A stretch of 64,000 nt of DNA from Luteibacter sp. SG786. Its GTDB lineage: Bacteria; Pseudomonadota; Gammaproteobacteria; Xanthomonadales; Rhodanobacteraceae. The notes below the pieces were generated by a model. The model had not been told where the DNA came from. It made no database searches and saw only the letters and a list, made by a program, of their open reading frames with translations. Shown here piece by piece: positions 56,894 through 64,000 of this stretch; the stretch's first letter is position 1, and each line of letters begins with the position of its first letter. A program made the position numbers and the translations under genes. The stretch lies in assembly GCF_011759605.1 (NCBI RefSeq), contig NZ_JAAOYX010000001.1, forward strand, positions 310,001 through 374,000, read 5' to 3'.

Positions 56894-58732
56894 ATGCCCA
56901 TTCGTCCCCTGCCGCCGGAACTGATCAACCAGATCGCCGCCGGCGAAGTCATCGAGCGGCCCGCTTCGGTGGTGAAGGAACTGGTCGAGAACAGCATCGA
57001 CGCCGGTGCGCGCCGCATCGAGGTCGACATCGAGCAGGGCGGCGTCCGGCTCATCCGCGTGCGCGACGACGGGGGCGGCATTCCCCGCGACGAACTTCCG
57101 CTGGCGGTGGCCTCGCATGCCACCAGCAAGATCGGCAGCTTCGACGATCTCGAGCGTGTATCGAGCATGGGTTTCCGTGGCGAGGCGCTCGCATCCGTGT
57201 CTTCCGTGGCGCGCTTCTCGCTCACGTCGCGCCAGGCGGGCGACGATTCCGCGTGGCGCATCGAGGTGGACGGCGGCCGCATGCAGGACGTGCGGCCCGC
57301 CCAGCATCCGCAGGGAACCACGATCGAGGTTCGCGACCTTTTCTACAACGTGCCTGCACGGCGCAAGTTCCTGCGCGCGGAACGCACGGAGTTCGCGCAT
57401 ATCGACGACCTGCTGAAGTCGCTGGCGCTGGCACGCGAGGGCGTGGACATCCGCCTCAGCCACAATGGCAAGCCTGTGCGCCTGCTCAAGCCTGCGCGGG
57501 ACGAGAACGCCGCGTTGGCCCGCGTCGCGGAGGTGCTCGGTCCGGAATTTCCCGGACAGGCGCTGCGCGTGGAGCACGATGCGGCCGGCATGCGTCTCTC
57601 CGGGTGGGTGGGGCTGCCCACCGCGTCGCGTTCGCAGGCCGATCAGCAGTATTTCTACGTCAACGGTCGCCTGGTGCGCGATCGCATCGTCGCCCATGCG
57701 GTGCGCCAGGCCTACGCGGACGTACTGTTCCACGGGCGCCATCCGGTATTCGTCCTGTTCCTGGAACTCGATCCGGCAGGTGTCGATGTCAATGTGCATC
57801 CGGCGAAGAACGAGGTGCGCTTCCGCGAGCAACGCCTGATCCACGATTTCCTCTTCCGCACCTTGCACGAGGCGCTGGCGCAGACGCGCGCGGGCGCCGC
57901 CTTGCCATCGGCCGAGATCGACGTGCCGGTGGGCACCGGTGCAGTAGGGGCTTTCATCGATCACCGTCCGCTCGCATCGCCGTCGCCTTCGTCTTCGGCG
58001 ATGCCCGCATGGCCGCAGCAGGCCAGTCAGTCGCGGCTGAACCTCGGCGTGCGCGACCAGCCGCTGGCCGACTACGCCACGCTGTTCGGTGCGTCGACGG
58101 CCTCGCGGCCGGCGCCCTTGCCAGCGGGCAACGAGGCGAACGAAGACGTGCCGCCGCTCGGCTACGCCATCGCGCAACTGAAGAACATCTACGTGCTGGC
58201 GGAGAACGCGCATGGCCTCGTGCTCGTCGACATGCACGCCGCGCACGAGCGCATCACTTACGAAAAGCTGAAGAACGGACGTGTCACTGCCAATCTGCGC
58301 TCGCAGATGCTGCTGGTGCCGTTGTCCATCGCGGTGAGCGCGAAGGAGGCCGCCGCAGCCGAAGAGCATGCCGACGCCCTGGGCGAGTGGGGTCTCGAAC
58401 TTTCCCGCAGCGGGCCGGGTGCCGTGGTGGTGCGTCGCATTCCGTCGTTGCTTGAGGGGGCCGATGTGGCGCAACTCACGCGCGACGTGCTCGGCGAACT
58501 GGCGCAGCATGGAAGTTCGCGCCGGCTCGAGGAACTGGAAAACGAACTGCTTTCGACGATGGCGTGTCACGGGTCCGTGCGAGCCGGCCGGCGCCTGGGC
58601 ATTCCCGAGATGAACGCGCTGCTGCGAGAGATGGAAGCCACGGAACGTTCGGGGCAATGCAACCACGGGCGACCAACCTGGGTGCAACTGTCGCTGGGCG
58701 AACTCGACAAGCTCTTCCTGCGCGGGCGTTGA
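56894..58732 (+). CDS. mutL: DNA mismatch repair protein MutL
   Basis: Couples mismatch recognition by MutS to strand removal. The 612-residue product has the GHKL ATPase motifs [17 protein letters not shown] and GFRGEAL in the first 100 residues, and the transducer domain to about 330. The C-terminal domain carries [12 protein letters not shown], which fits the endonuclease metal motif DQHAx2Ex4E, plus ACHGSVRAG and CNHGRPTW. Bacteria without MutH use such an endonuclease-active MutL, whereas E. coli MutL lacks the motif. I start at ATG 56894 ([20 protein letters not shown]), the universal N-terminus. Confidence 0.97.
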   Translation: MPIRPLPPELINQIAAGEVIERPASVVKELVENSIDAGARRIEVDIEQGGVRLIRVRDDGGGIPRDELPLAVASHATSKIGSFDDLERVSSMGFRGEALASVSSVARFSLTSRQAGDDSAWRIEVDGGRMQDVRPAQHPQGTTIEVRDLFYNVPARRKFLRAERTEFAHIDDLLKSLALAREGVDIRLSHNGKPVRLLKPARDENAALARVAEVLGPEFPGQALRVEHDAAGMRLSGWVGLPTASRSQADQQYFYVNGRLVRDRIVAHAVRQAYADVLFHGRHPVFVLFLELDPAGVDVNVHPAKNEVRFREQRLIHDFLFRTLHEALAQTRAGAALPSAEIDVPVGTGAVGAFIDHRPLASPSPSSSAMPAWPQQASQSRLNLGVRDQPLADYATLFGASTASRPAPLPAGNEANEDVPPLGYAIAQLKNIYVLAENAHGLVLVDMHAAHERITYEKLKNGRVTANLRSQMLLVPLSIAVSAKEAAAAEEHADALGEWGLELSRSGPGAVVVRRIPSLLEGADVAQLTRDVLGELAQHGSSRRLEELENELLSTMACHGSVRAGRRLGIPEMNALLREMEATERSGQCNHGRPTWVQLSLGELDKLFLRGR

Positions 58733-58795
58733 TGCGAATGGATGCGCCACACGATGCGGACACGGCGTTCGTTGGATATCTTGTCGCGGGTTGCC

Positions 58796-58817
58796 TCGCC
58801 GCCATGGCGGCTCCTAC
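58796..58817 (-). repeat. Single GTAG-headed REP element
   Basis: The reverse complement reads GTAGGAGCCGCCATGGCGGC then GA. It belongs to the same family as the pair at 7034-7107. It lies 25 bp before the DUF1684 gene. Confidence 0.8.
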
Positions 58818-58841
58818 AGAATCGGTTACCTTGAGATGGCG

Positions 58842-59666
58842 ATGAATTCTCATGAACACGACGTCGCTGCCGCGCGTGCGCGGCGTCTGGAACTGCTCAC
58901 GGCGCCGGGCGGCTGGCTCAGCCTGGTCGGATTCGAATGGTTGCAGGAAGGCGCAAACCGTATCGGCAGCGCGAGCGACAACGACGTCGTGCTGCAAGTC
59001 GGGCCGGCTCACCTCGGCACGATCGTGCTCGCGGCGGACGGCACGAGCACGATCGAACTGGTTCCCGGCAGCGGAGCTGTCGTCGACGGTCAGGCGGTCG
59101 AGCGCGCGTCGTTGCGCGACGACGCGCGAGGGGGTACGCCGAGCGAGGTCCGCTTCGGTTCCGCGACCCTCATCGTCATTGAACGCGACGGGCGCAAGGC
59201 GGTACGCGTGAAGGACGAGCAAGCCGAAACGCGCGTCGGTTTCGAGGGGCTGGAGTACTTTCCGATCGATCCCACGTGGCGCGTGGTCGCGGACTGGGTG
59301 CCGTTCGATCCGCCGTACGAACTGGAACTTGGCACCGTCATCGGTACCATCGAGAAAGAGAACGTGCCGGGCAAGGCCGTGTTCACGCGCGACGGACGGG
59401 TGTTCGAGCTGTACCCGATCCAGGAGGTGCCCGAGGCGCTTTTCTTCGTCTTCGGGGACCTTACGTCCGGCAAGGAGACGTATGGCGCGGGGCGCTTCCT
59501 CGACACGGGGCTTCCGGTGGACGGCAAGCTGGTCATCGACTTCAACGAAGCGCGCAACCCGCCGTGCGCATTTACCCCTTACGCCACCTGCCAACTCGCG
59601 CCGCCGGAAAACCGGCTGGACGTGCGAGTGGAGGCAGGTGAACTGAAATACCGCGGCGGGCACTGA
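58842..59666 (+). CDS. DUF1684 domain protein
   Basis: A 274-residue protein of the DUF1684 family, function unknown. The N-terminal half has TAPGGWLSLVGFEWLQEGAN and ASDNDVVL, an FHA-like beta region. The C-terminal family hallmark is FNEARNPPCAFTPYATCQLA followed by PPENRL, with two conserved cysteines. There is no signal peptide. I favour ATG 58842, with GAG 6 bp upstream, over ATG 58836 two codons earlier. It stands alone after mutL and a REP element. Confidence 0.85.
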   Translation: MNSHEHDVAAARARRLELLTAPGGWLSLVGFEWLQEGANRIGSASDNDVVLQVGPAHLGTIVLAADGTSTIELVPGSGAVVDGQAVERASLRDDARGGTPSEVRFGSATLIVIERDGRKAVRVKDEQAETRVGFEGLEYFPIDPTWRVVADWVPFDPPYELELGTVIGTIEKENVPGKAVFTRDGRVFELYPIQEVPEALFFVFGDLTSGKETYGAGRFLDTGLPVDGKLVIDFNEARNPPCAFTPYATCQLAPPENRLDVRVEAGELKYRGGH

Positions 59667-59672
59667 CTCGAG

Positions 59673-59846
59673 GCAAGCCTGCCCGCTGCCGCGGGATCGC
59701 CGGCGTAGCCGGCTCCCACAAGAAACGGATTTGTGGGGAGCCCCACAAGTCAGGCGAGCTCTGTGTGGGAGCCGCTTCAGCGGCGATGGGTGCTTGCGGC
59801 AAGCCTGCCCGCTGCCGCGGGATCGCCGGCGTAGCCGGCTCCCACA
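59673..59846. repeat. REP cluster with a 48-bp direct repeat
   Basis: An identical 48-bp sequence starting GCAAGCCTGCCCGCTGCCGC occurs at 59673-59720 and 59799-59846. Between them, at 59765-59787, lies a GTGGGAGCCGCTTCAGCGGC element in the opposite orientation. The 48-bp unit itself ends with a related REP palindrome (GTGGGAGCCGGCTACGCCGG on the minus strand). It lies between convergent genes. Confidence 0.88.
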
Positions 59847-59872
59847 GGAGTTGAGCTCTGTCTCTTGTGTGT

Positions 59873-60655
59873 TCAGACGCCCTTGAAGCTCGCCTTGCGT
59901 CGTTCGAGGAATGCGCCCGTGCCTTCGCGCATGTCTTCGGTCGAGAACGCGATGGCGAAGCCTTGCGTCTCGAAGGCCAAGCCCTGGTCGATGGCGCATT
60001 CGCCGCCCTCGATCACCGTGTCCAGGATGCCCTTCAGGGCCAGCGGCGCGGCAGCGGCAAGCTGGTCGGCCATCGCGTCCACCGCGGTGTCGAGTTCGTC
60101 GGGGGCCACGACACGCGTGACCAGCCCGAGCCGTTCGGCACGCGCCGCGTCCACCTGTTGCCCAAGCAGGCACAGTTCGAGCGCCGCACCGCGGCCGGTG
60201 AGGCGCGTGAGGCGCTGCGTGCCGCCGAAGCCGGGGATCAGGCCCAGGCCGATTTCCGGCTGACCGAAGCGGGCCTTCTCGCTGGCGACACGCAGGTGGC
60301 ACGCCATCGCCAGTTCCATTCCGCCGCCCAGCGCATAGCCCTGGATCTTCGCGATCACCGGCTTCCCCAGGCGCTCGATGGTGAGCATGAGGTCCTGCCC
60401 CGCGCGCGAGGCAGACTGGGCCTGCACGGGCGACCATGCGGTCATCTCGGAGATGTCGGCGCCCGCCACGAAGGCCTTTTCGCCCGCGCCCGCCAGCACC
60501 ACCACGCGCACGGCATCGTCTTGGGCCGCCTGCCGGAACGCCAGGGTCAACTCGCCGATCGTCTCGCGGTTCAGCGCGTTGAGCTTGTCGGGACGGTTGA
60601 CGGTGATCGTGCGAACGGCGCCGCGATCGGCGGTGGCGAGGGTGCGAAAGGCCAT
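59873..60655 (-). CDS. Enoyl-CoA hydratase/isomerase family protein
   Basis: A crotonase-fold enzyme of 260 residues, probably hydrating trans-2-enoyl-CoA in fatty-acid or amino-acid breakdown. It starts at ATG 60655, with AGGAG on the coding strand 7 bp upstream. Features are NRPDKLNALN, the oxyanion segment AFVAGADI, and both catalytic glutamates in GYALGGGMELAMACH and FGQPEIGLGLIPGFGGTQRL, so hydratase activity is expected. It lacks the dehydrogenase half found in FadB. It is unlinked to other fatty-acid genes here, so the exact substrate is open. Confidence 0.9.
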   Translation of the reverse strand: MAFRTLATADRGAVRTITVNRPDKLNALNRETIGELTLAFRQAAQDDAVRVVVLAGAGEKAFVAGADISEMTAWSPVQAQSASRAGQDLMLTIERLGKPVIAKIQGYALGGGMELAMACHLRVASEKARFGQPEIGLGLIPGFGGTQRLTRLTGRGAALELCLLGQQVDAARAERLGLVTRVVAPDELDTAVDAMADQLAAAAPLALKGILDTVIEGGECAIDQGLAFETQGFAIAFSTEDMREGTGAFLERRKASFKGV

Positions 60656-60818
60656 GACGGCTCCTGGTCGGTGGGGCGGACGTGCCGAAAAACGGGATGG
60701 TAGCGCAGGGAAGGGAACCTTTACCCCCAATACGGCGTCTCAGGAAGCAATGGGCGGGCCGCGTGCCGATGGACTATCCTCCACGCACGCCAACGGTTCC
60801 GGGTTCACGGAGAACGGG

Positions 60819-61535
60819 ATGTCACCCTTGCGTTTCCTGGTCGTGTTCGTCGCGCTGGCGCTGGCAAGCGGTTTCGCGAGCGCACAGTCGGCGCCCACGC
60901 TGCCCGCCTCGGGTGCGCCGGCCATCGACAAGACGAAGCTTTCCTACGCCATCGGCTACCAGATCGGCACGCAGTTCGCGAACAGTGTGCAGCCCGACGT
61001 GGACATCGCCGTACTCGTGAAGGCCTTGCAGGACGGCTACGCCAAGCGCGCCCCCGGCGTGCCCATCGACGTGATGCAGCAGCAGCTCGTGAATTTCGAT
61101 GCCAAGGTGCAGCGGGATTCCATGGTGGCGTTCCGGCGTGTCGCCGCGGCCAACGCGAAACGCAGCGCCGACTTCCTCGCCAGCAACAAGACGCGCCCCG
61201 GCGTCATCACGCTTCCGTCGGGCATCCAGTACGCGGTGCTCGCGAAAGGCAATGGTCCGCAGGCGAAGGTCACCAGCACCGTGGTGGTCAACTATCGCGG
61301 GGCGCTCATCGACGGCACCGAATTCGACAGTTCCTACGCGCACGGCAAGCCGGTCACGTTTACGGTGAATCGGGTCATCCCCGGCTGGCAGGACGTGATC
61401 CCGCGCATGCGTGTCGGCGACCGCTGGAAGGTGGTGATCCCGCCCGCGCTGGCCTACGGCGAACGCGGCGAACTGCCGCGCATCGGTCCGAATGAGGCAC
61501 TGGTGTTCGAGATCGAGCTGATGGACGTCCGGTAG
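60819..61535 (+). CDS. FKBP-type peptidyl-prolyl isomerase, exported (FkpA/Mip-like)
   Basis: A periplasmic or surface-exposed prolyl isomerase and chaperone. The 238-residue precursor has a signal peptide (LRFLVVFVALALASGFASA), an N-terminal helical dimerisation domain (about 32-120, KLSYAIGYQIGTQFANSVQP) and a C-terminal FKBP domain (about 128-238) with VVVNYRGALIDGTEFDSSYA, GWQDVIPRMRVGDRWKVVIP and PALAYGERG. The order is that of Mip of Legionella and FkpA of E. coli. An inverted REP pair lies directly downstream. Confidence 0.93.
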   Translation: MSPLRFLVVFVALALASGFASAQSAPTLPASGAPAIDKTKLSYAIGYQIGTQFANSVQPDVDIAVLVKALQDGYAKRAPGVPIDVMQQQLVNFDAKVQRDSMVAFRRVAAANAKRSADFLASNKTRPGVITLPSGIQYAVLAKGNGPQAKVTSTVVVNYRGALIDGTEFDSSYAHGKPVTFTVNRVIPGWQDVIPRMRVGDRWKVVIPPALAYGERGELPRIGPNEALVFEIELMDVR

Positions 61536-61639
61536 GAGCGCGCCCTGCGCGCGACATGTTTTGGGGCCGTGCCCCGGAGCTGGCGCGCCAGCTTGTAGAC
61601 CGGGGGCGAGAAACTGTCGCGCGCAGGGCGCGCTCCTAC
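61532..61639. repeat. Inverted pair of GTAG-headed REP elements
   Basis: The arms (25 nt, beginning GTAGGAGCGCGCCCTG at 61532-61556, reverse complement at 61615-61639) match those at 51728-51822 exactly. The 58-nt loop has its own palindrome CTGGCGCGCCAG. The first arm overlaps the FKBP stop codon. Confidence 0.88.
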
Positions 61640-61650
61640 ACCCATCCCGC

Positions 61651-61656
61651 TACAAT
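61651..61656 (+). promoter_or_regulatory. Candidate -10 for the DUF1289-Nudix-sulfurtransferase operon
   Basis: TACAAT lies directly after the REP pair and 11 bp before the DUF1289 ATG. No -35 is evident. If used, the mRNA would start within or past the GGGAGG ribosome-binding site at 61657-61662. Confidence 0.35.
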
Positions 61657-61666
61657 GGGAGGCGGT

Positions 61667-61849
61667 ATGAGCATCGCTTCCTCCACGCTACCCCTCAGCC
61701 CCTGCACGGGCGTGTGTCGCCTCGATACGCGCGGTTTCTGCATGGGATGCCTGCGCACGGGCGACGAGATCGCCCGATGGACGAGGATGACCGACGCCGA
61801 AAAGATCCGGCTCATGGACGACGTGCTTCCCTTCAGGGAAGGCAGCTGA
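61667..61849 (+). CDS. DUF1289 small cysteine-rich protein
   Basis: A 60-residue protein. The DUF1289 pattern is clear: SPCTGVCRLDTRGFCMGCLR places four cysteines (C13, C17, C25, C28) in CxxxC and CxxC pairs likely to bind zinc or an iron-sulfur cluster, followed by TGDEIARWTRMTDAEK. Function is unknown. GGGAGG is 4 bp before ATG 61667. Its stop overlaps the Nudix start (TGATG), so the genes are coupled. Confidence 0.9.
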   Translation: MSIASSTLPLSPCTGVCRLDTRGFCMGCLRTGDEIARWTRMTDAEKIRLMDDVLPFREGS

Positions 61850-62454
61850 TGGACGACATGCTCGCCCGGCTGCGCGGTGCGCTGATTCCGCTGGAAGCGC
61901 CTCCGGGGCCGCGCGGCTGGAACCACGGCGACATGGCCGAATTGATCGGCGCCGGCCCGCGCAGGCCGGCCGCCGTGCTCATCGGCATTCGCGACGACCG
62001 CGAGCAGAACCTGCTGCTCACGCTGCGCACGGACACCCTGCAGCAGCACGCGGGGCAGGTGGCGTTCCCCGGCGGACGGGTGGAGCCCACCGACGCCGAT
62101 GTCGTGGCCGCAGCACTACGCGAAAGCCATGAAGAGATCGGACTCGACGCAGGCATGGTCACGCCGCTTGGCTTCCTGGAGACGTTCGAGACGATCAGTG
62201 GTTACTCGGTCACGCCCGTGGTCGCACGCGTCGCGGCCGATGCCATGCTGAAGCCAGACCCGGGCGAGGTTGCGGAAGTGTTCGAGGTGCCATTCGGATT
62301 CTTCCTCGATCCCGCGAACCTTCGCCGCTACACCATGGATTTCCGGGGACACCGGCGGGAGATGGTCGAGTTCCTCCATGCGGGCTACCGCATCTGGGGC
62401 GTCACGGCCGCCATCCTGCTCAACCTGCTCAAGCGGATGGGACACCCATGCTGA
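61849..62454 (+). CDS. nudL: Nudix hydrolase, coenzyme A pyrophosphatase type
   Basis: Probably cleaves CoA to 3',5'-ADP and phosphopantetheine. The 201-residue product has a Nudix box spread over FPGGRVEPTDADVVAAALRE and SHEEIGL (about 65-92), with the upstream QVAFPGGR typical of the NudL/CoAse subgroup and the UPF0035-like LLTLRTDTLQQHAGQVAFPG. It starts at ATG 61849, overlapping the DUF1289 stop, and overlaps the next gene by 7 nt. Substrate assignment is by family. Confidence 0.88.
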   Translation: MDDMLARLRGALIPLEAPPGPRGWNHGDMAELIGAGPRRPAAVLIGIRDDREQNLLLTLRTDTLQQHAGQVAFPGGRVEPTDADVVAAALRESHEEIGLDAGMVTPLGFLETFETISGYSVTPVVARVAADAMLKPDPGEVAEVFEVPFGFFLDPANLRRYTMDFRGHRREMVEFLHAGYRIWGVTAAILLNLLKRMGHPC

Positions 62455-63317
62455 TCTCGCGCACGCTCATCGATGCGGCCACGGCCGCCCAGCTGCCGGC
62501 GAACGACGTGCTGTTCGTCGACGCCCGGTTCGACCTCAACCAGCCGGGCGGCCGCGATCCCGGCAAGGGCGACCAGGACTACGCGCTGTCGCACGTCGTC
62601 GGCGCGGTGCGCGCCGACCTCGACCGCGACCTGGCGGACATGGGCTCTCCGTCTAACGGCCGCGGGCGACACCCGCTGCCGTCGGCGGAACGTTTCTCGG
62701 CGTGGCTCTCGGCCGCCGGCTGGCGGCCGGACCTCCAGGTGGTCGTCTACGACGCCGCGGGCGGCTCGTTGGCGGCGGCGCGCTTCTGGTGGCTTGCGCG
62801 GCTGGCGGGCATCGACAACGTGGCGGTGCTCGACGGCGGGTGGCCGGCGTGGGTGGAGGCCGGGCTGCCTGTGGACAACGTGCTGCCGGTGCGCGAGCCC
62901 ACGGCCGTCCATGTCAATTTCCATGCCGCCATCGGCGCGGACGAACTGGCCGAAGGTCTTGCCAGCGGACGGCTGCTGTTGCTGGACGCACGCGCCGCGC
63001 CCCGGTTCCGCGGCGACGTAGAGCCTCTCGATCCCGTGGCGGGGCACGTTCCCGGCGCGCGCAACCGGCCCTTCGCAGACAACCTCGACGCCCAGGGATA
63101 CTTCCGCGCGCCCGAGGAACTCCGCCTCGCCTTCGCGGCGATCATCGGGCCGCATCCGCCGGAAGACGTCGTGCACATGTGCGGCTCGGGCGTCACCGCA
63201 TGCCACAACCTCCTGGCGATGGAGTACGCCGGCCTGTGCGGTTCGCGCCTCTACGCGCCGTCGTGGAGTGGGTGGGTGAGCGATCCGTCGCGTCCCGTTG
63301 CCGCCGGCGACCACTGA
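62448..63317 (+). CDS. sseA: Sulfurtransferase with two rhodanese domains
   Basis: Transfers sulfur from thiosulfate or 3-mercaptopyruvate. The 289-residue product has two rhodanese modules: an inactive N-terminal one (FVDARFDLNQPGGRDPGKGD, VVYDAAGGSLAAARFWWLAR, VLDGGWPAW) and a catalytic C-terminal one with the active cysteine in HMCGSGVTACHN. The loop CGSGVTA lies between the thiosulfate (CRxGx[R/T]) and mercaptopyruvate (CG[S/T]GVT) patterns and favours mercaptopyruvate. It overlaps nudL by 7 nt. The function of the three-gene set is not known. Confidence 0.9.
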   Translation: MLISRTLIDAATAAQLPANDVLFVDARFDLNQPGGRDPGKGDQDYALSHVVGAVRADLDRDLADMGSPSNGRGRHPLPSAERFSAWLSAAGWRPDLQVVVYDAAGGSLAAARFWWLARLAGIDNVAVLDGGWPAWVEAGLPVDNVLPVREPTAVHVNFHAAIGADELAEGLASGRLLLLDARAAPRFRGDVEPLDPVAGHVPGARNRPFADNLDAQGYFRAPEELRLAFAAIIGPHPPEDVVHMCGSGVTACHNLLAMEYAGLCGSRLYAPSWSGWVSDPSRPVAAGDH

Positions 63318-63341
63318 GCGCCGCACGGCATCCGCATTCCT

Positions 63342-63421
63342 GTGGGAGCCGCTTCAGCGGCGATCCCGCGGCAGCGGGCCAGCTTGCGGCGAGCACCCAT
63401 CGCCGCTGAAGCGGCTCCCAC
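63342..63421. repeat. Inverted pair of GTGG-headed REP elements
   Basis: A 23-nt unit starting GTGGGAGCCGCTTCAG (63342-63364) faces its exact reverse complement (63399-63421) across a loop with its own CCCGCGGCAGCGGG hairpin. It lies between the convergent sulfurtransferase and oxidoreductase genes and could act as a bidirectional transcript end. Confidence 0.9.
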
Positions 63422-63436
63422 AATGGATCGAAACAC

Positions 63437-64000
63437 TTACAGAACGATCGTGCGCCGCTCTCGCGCACTGATCTGCGCCGCCTCGATGATGCGAATGACG
63501 TCGCGCGCCTCACGCGCTTCGACCGGCAGGGGTGCGCCGTCGCTGATCGATGCGGCGATACCGTCGTAGTAGGCCGTGTAACGGCCCGGCAGCGAGTCGA
63601 TCGTTGCGGCCGTGCCGTCGGCGTCGGTGAAGCGCCCGAACAGGGCCGGGTCGTCCTCTCCCCAGCCTTCGCCGCCCGGACGGCGGCCTTCGCGTAACGC
63701 GGCTTCCTGACTGTCGATGCCGTATTTCACGAAGCTGCCCCCGTCGCCGTGCACGAGGTAGCGCGGCCCCGGATCGCGCACGAGCACCGAGGCATGCAGC
63801 ACGGCGCGGCGCCGGCCATAGTCGAGCACCACATGGAAATAGTCGTCGGCCCTGGCGGCGGCGCGCTGCCGGGCTACGTCGGCGGTAACGGCGTGCGGCA
63901 GGCCGAACAGCACCAGGGCCTGATCGATGAGGTGCGCGCCCAGGTCGTAGAGCAGTCCGGCACCCGGCGCCTCCGTCTCCCGCCACCCCTGCTTGATTTC
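63437..64000 (-). CDS. Gfo/Idh/MocA family oxidoreductase, N-terminus outside the window
   Basis: The C-terminal 187 residues of an NAD(P)-dependent sugar or inositol-type dehydrogenase. The conserved segment GAGLLYDLGAHLIDQALVLF near the window edge contains the GxHxxD pattern with the catalytic histidine; the C-terminal beta-sheet domain (YFHVVLDYGRRRAVLHASV, RYLVHGDGGSFVKYG) follows. The Rossmann domain with GxGxxG lies beyond position 64000. The substrate cannot be judged from this part. Confidence 0.88.
   Translation of the reverse strand, partial: EIKQGWRETEAPGAGLLYDLGAHLIDQALVLFGLPHAVTADVARQRAAARADDYFHVVLDYGRRRAVLHASVLVRDPGPRYLVHGDGGSFVKYGIDSQEAALREGRRPGGEGWGEDDPALFGRFTDADGTAATIDSLPGRYTAYYDGIAASISDGAPLPVEAREARDVIRIIEAAQISARERRTIVL

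Overview
The window is about 64 kb of a high-GC gammaproteobacterial chromosome. Gene order, codon use and protein sequences point to the Xanthomonadales, most likely Rhodanobacteraceae (Luteibacter/Dyella-like). This placement is inferred from synteny and recognised families, because no database search was possible. Supporting signs are the hemA / lolB-ispE-prs-pth-ychF block, a class II DAHP synthase, a MutL carrying the endonuclease motif expected where MutH is absent, and many short GTAG/GTGG-headed REP palindromes like those of Stenotrophomonas.

Layout. 1-1122: 3'-truncated hemA on the minus strand. 1224-8946: a TPR lipoprotein, lolB, an in-frame GNAT-IspE fusion, tRNA-Gln, prs, rplY, pth and ychF. 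9025-11718 (minus): a three-gene partner-switching module (sensor PP2C phosphatase, anti-sigma-type kinase, STAS antagonist). 11821-12306: an acyl-CoA thioesterase. 12474-30940: the large information-processing block tRNA-Tyr-Gly-Thr-tufB-tRNA-Trp-secE-nusG, rplKAJL, rpoBC, then the str operon rpsL-rpsG-fusA-tufA. 31032-33927 (minus): an accessory island with an alpha/beta hydrolase, a BlaR1-like M56 peptidase and what looks like a collapsed blaI gene behind intact BlaI-type operators. This island separates str from the S10 operon. 34395-48101: contiguous S10, spc and alpha operons (rpsJ to rplQ, with secY and rpoA; rpmJ is missing from its usual place). 48304-50220: dsbB and the class II DAHP synthase gene. 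50317-52045: a secreted orphan protein and a 1.1 kb repeat-rich gap with a decayed queG fragment and two 90-bp MITE-like elements. 52046-58732: queG divergent from nnr-tsaE-amiC-mutL. 58842-64000: DUF1684 protein, enoyl-CoA hydratase, FKBP isomerase, DUF1289-Nudix-sulfurtransferase operon, and a truncated Gfo/Idh/MocA oxidoreductase.

Most of the window serves transcription and translation: RNA polymerase alpha, beta and beta', NusG, about 29 ribosomal proteins, three elongation-factor genes, the SecY and SecE translocon subunits, and five tRNAs. Regulation can be read in several leaders: strong promoters before the tRNA-tufB and rplK units, tandem promoters plus an attenuator-like hairpin before rpsJ, and a structured element of nearly identical sequence before both rpsL and rpsJ. 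The more unusual signals are the GNAT-IspE fusion, the mosaic tuf gene pair, the shared str/S10 leader hairpin, the vestigial BlaI switch, a 7-bp tandem array between rplL and rpoB, and the queG relic with its paired mobile-like repeats. No CRISPR array, transposase gene or prophage was seen.
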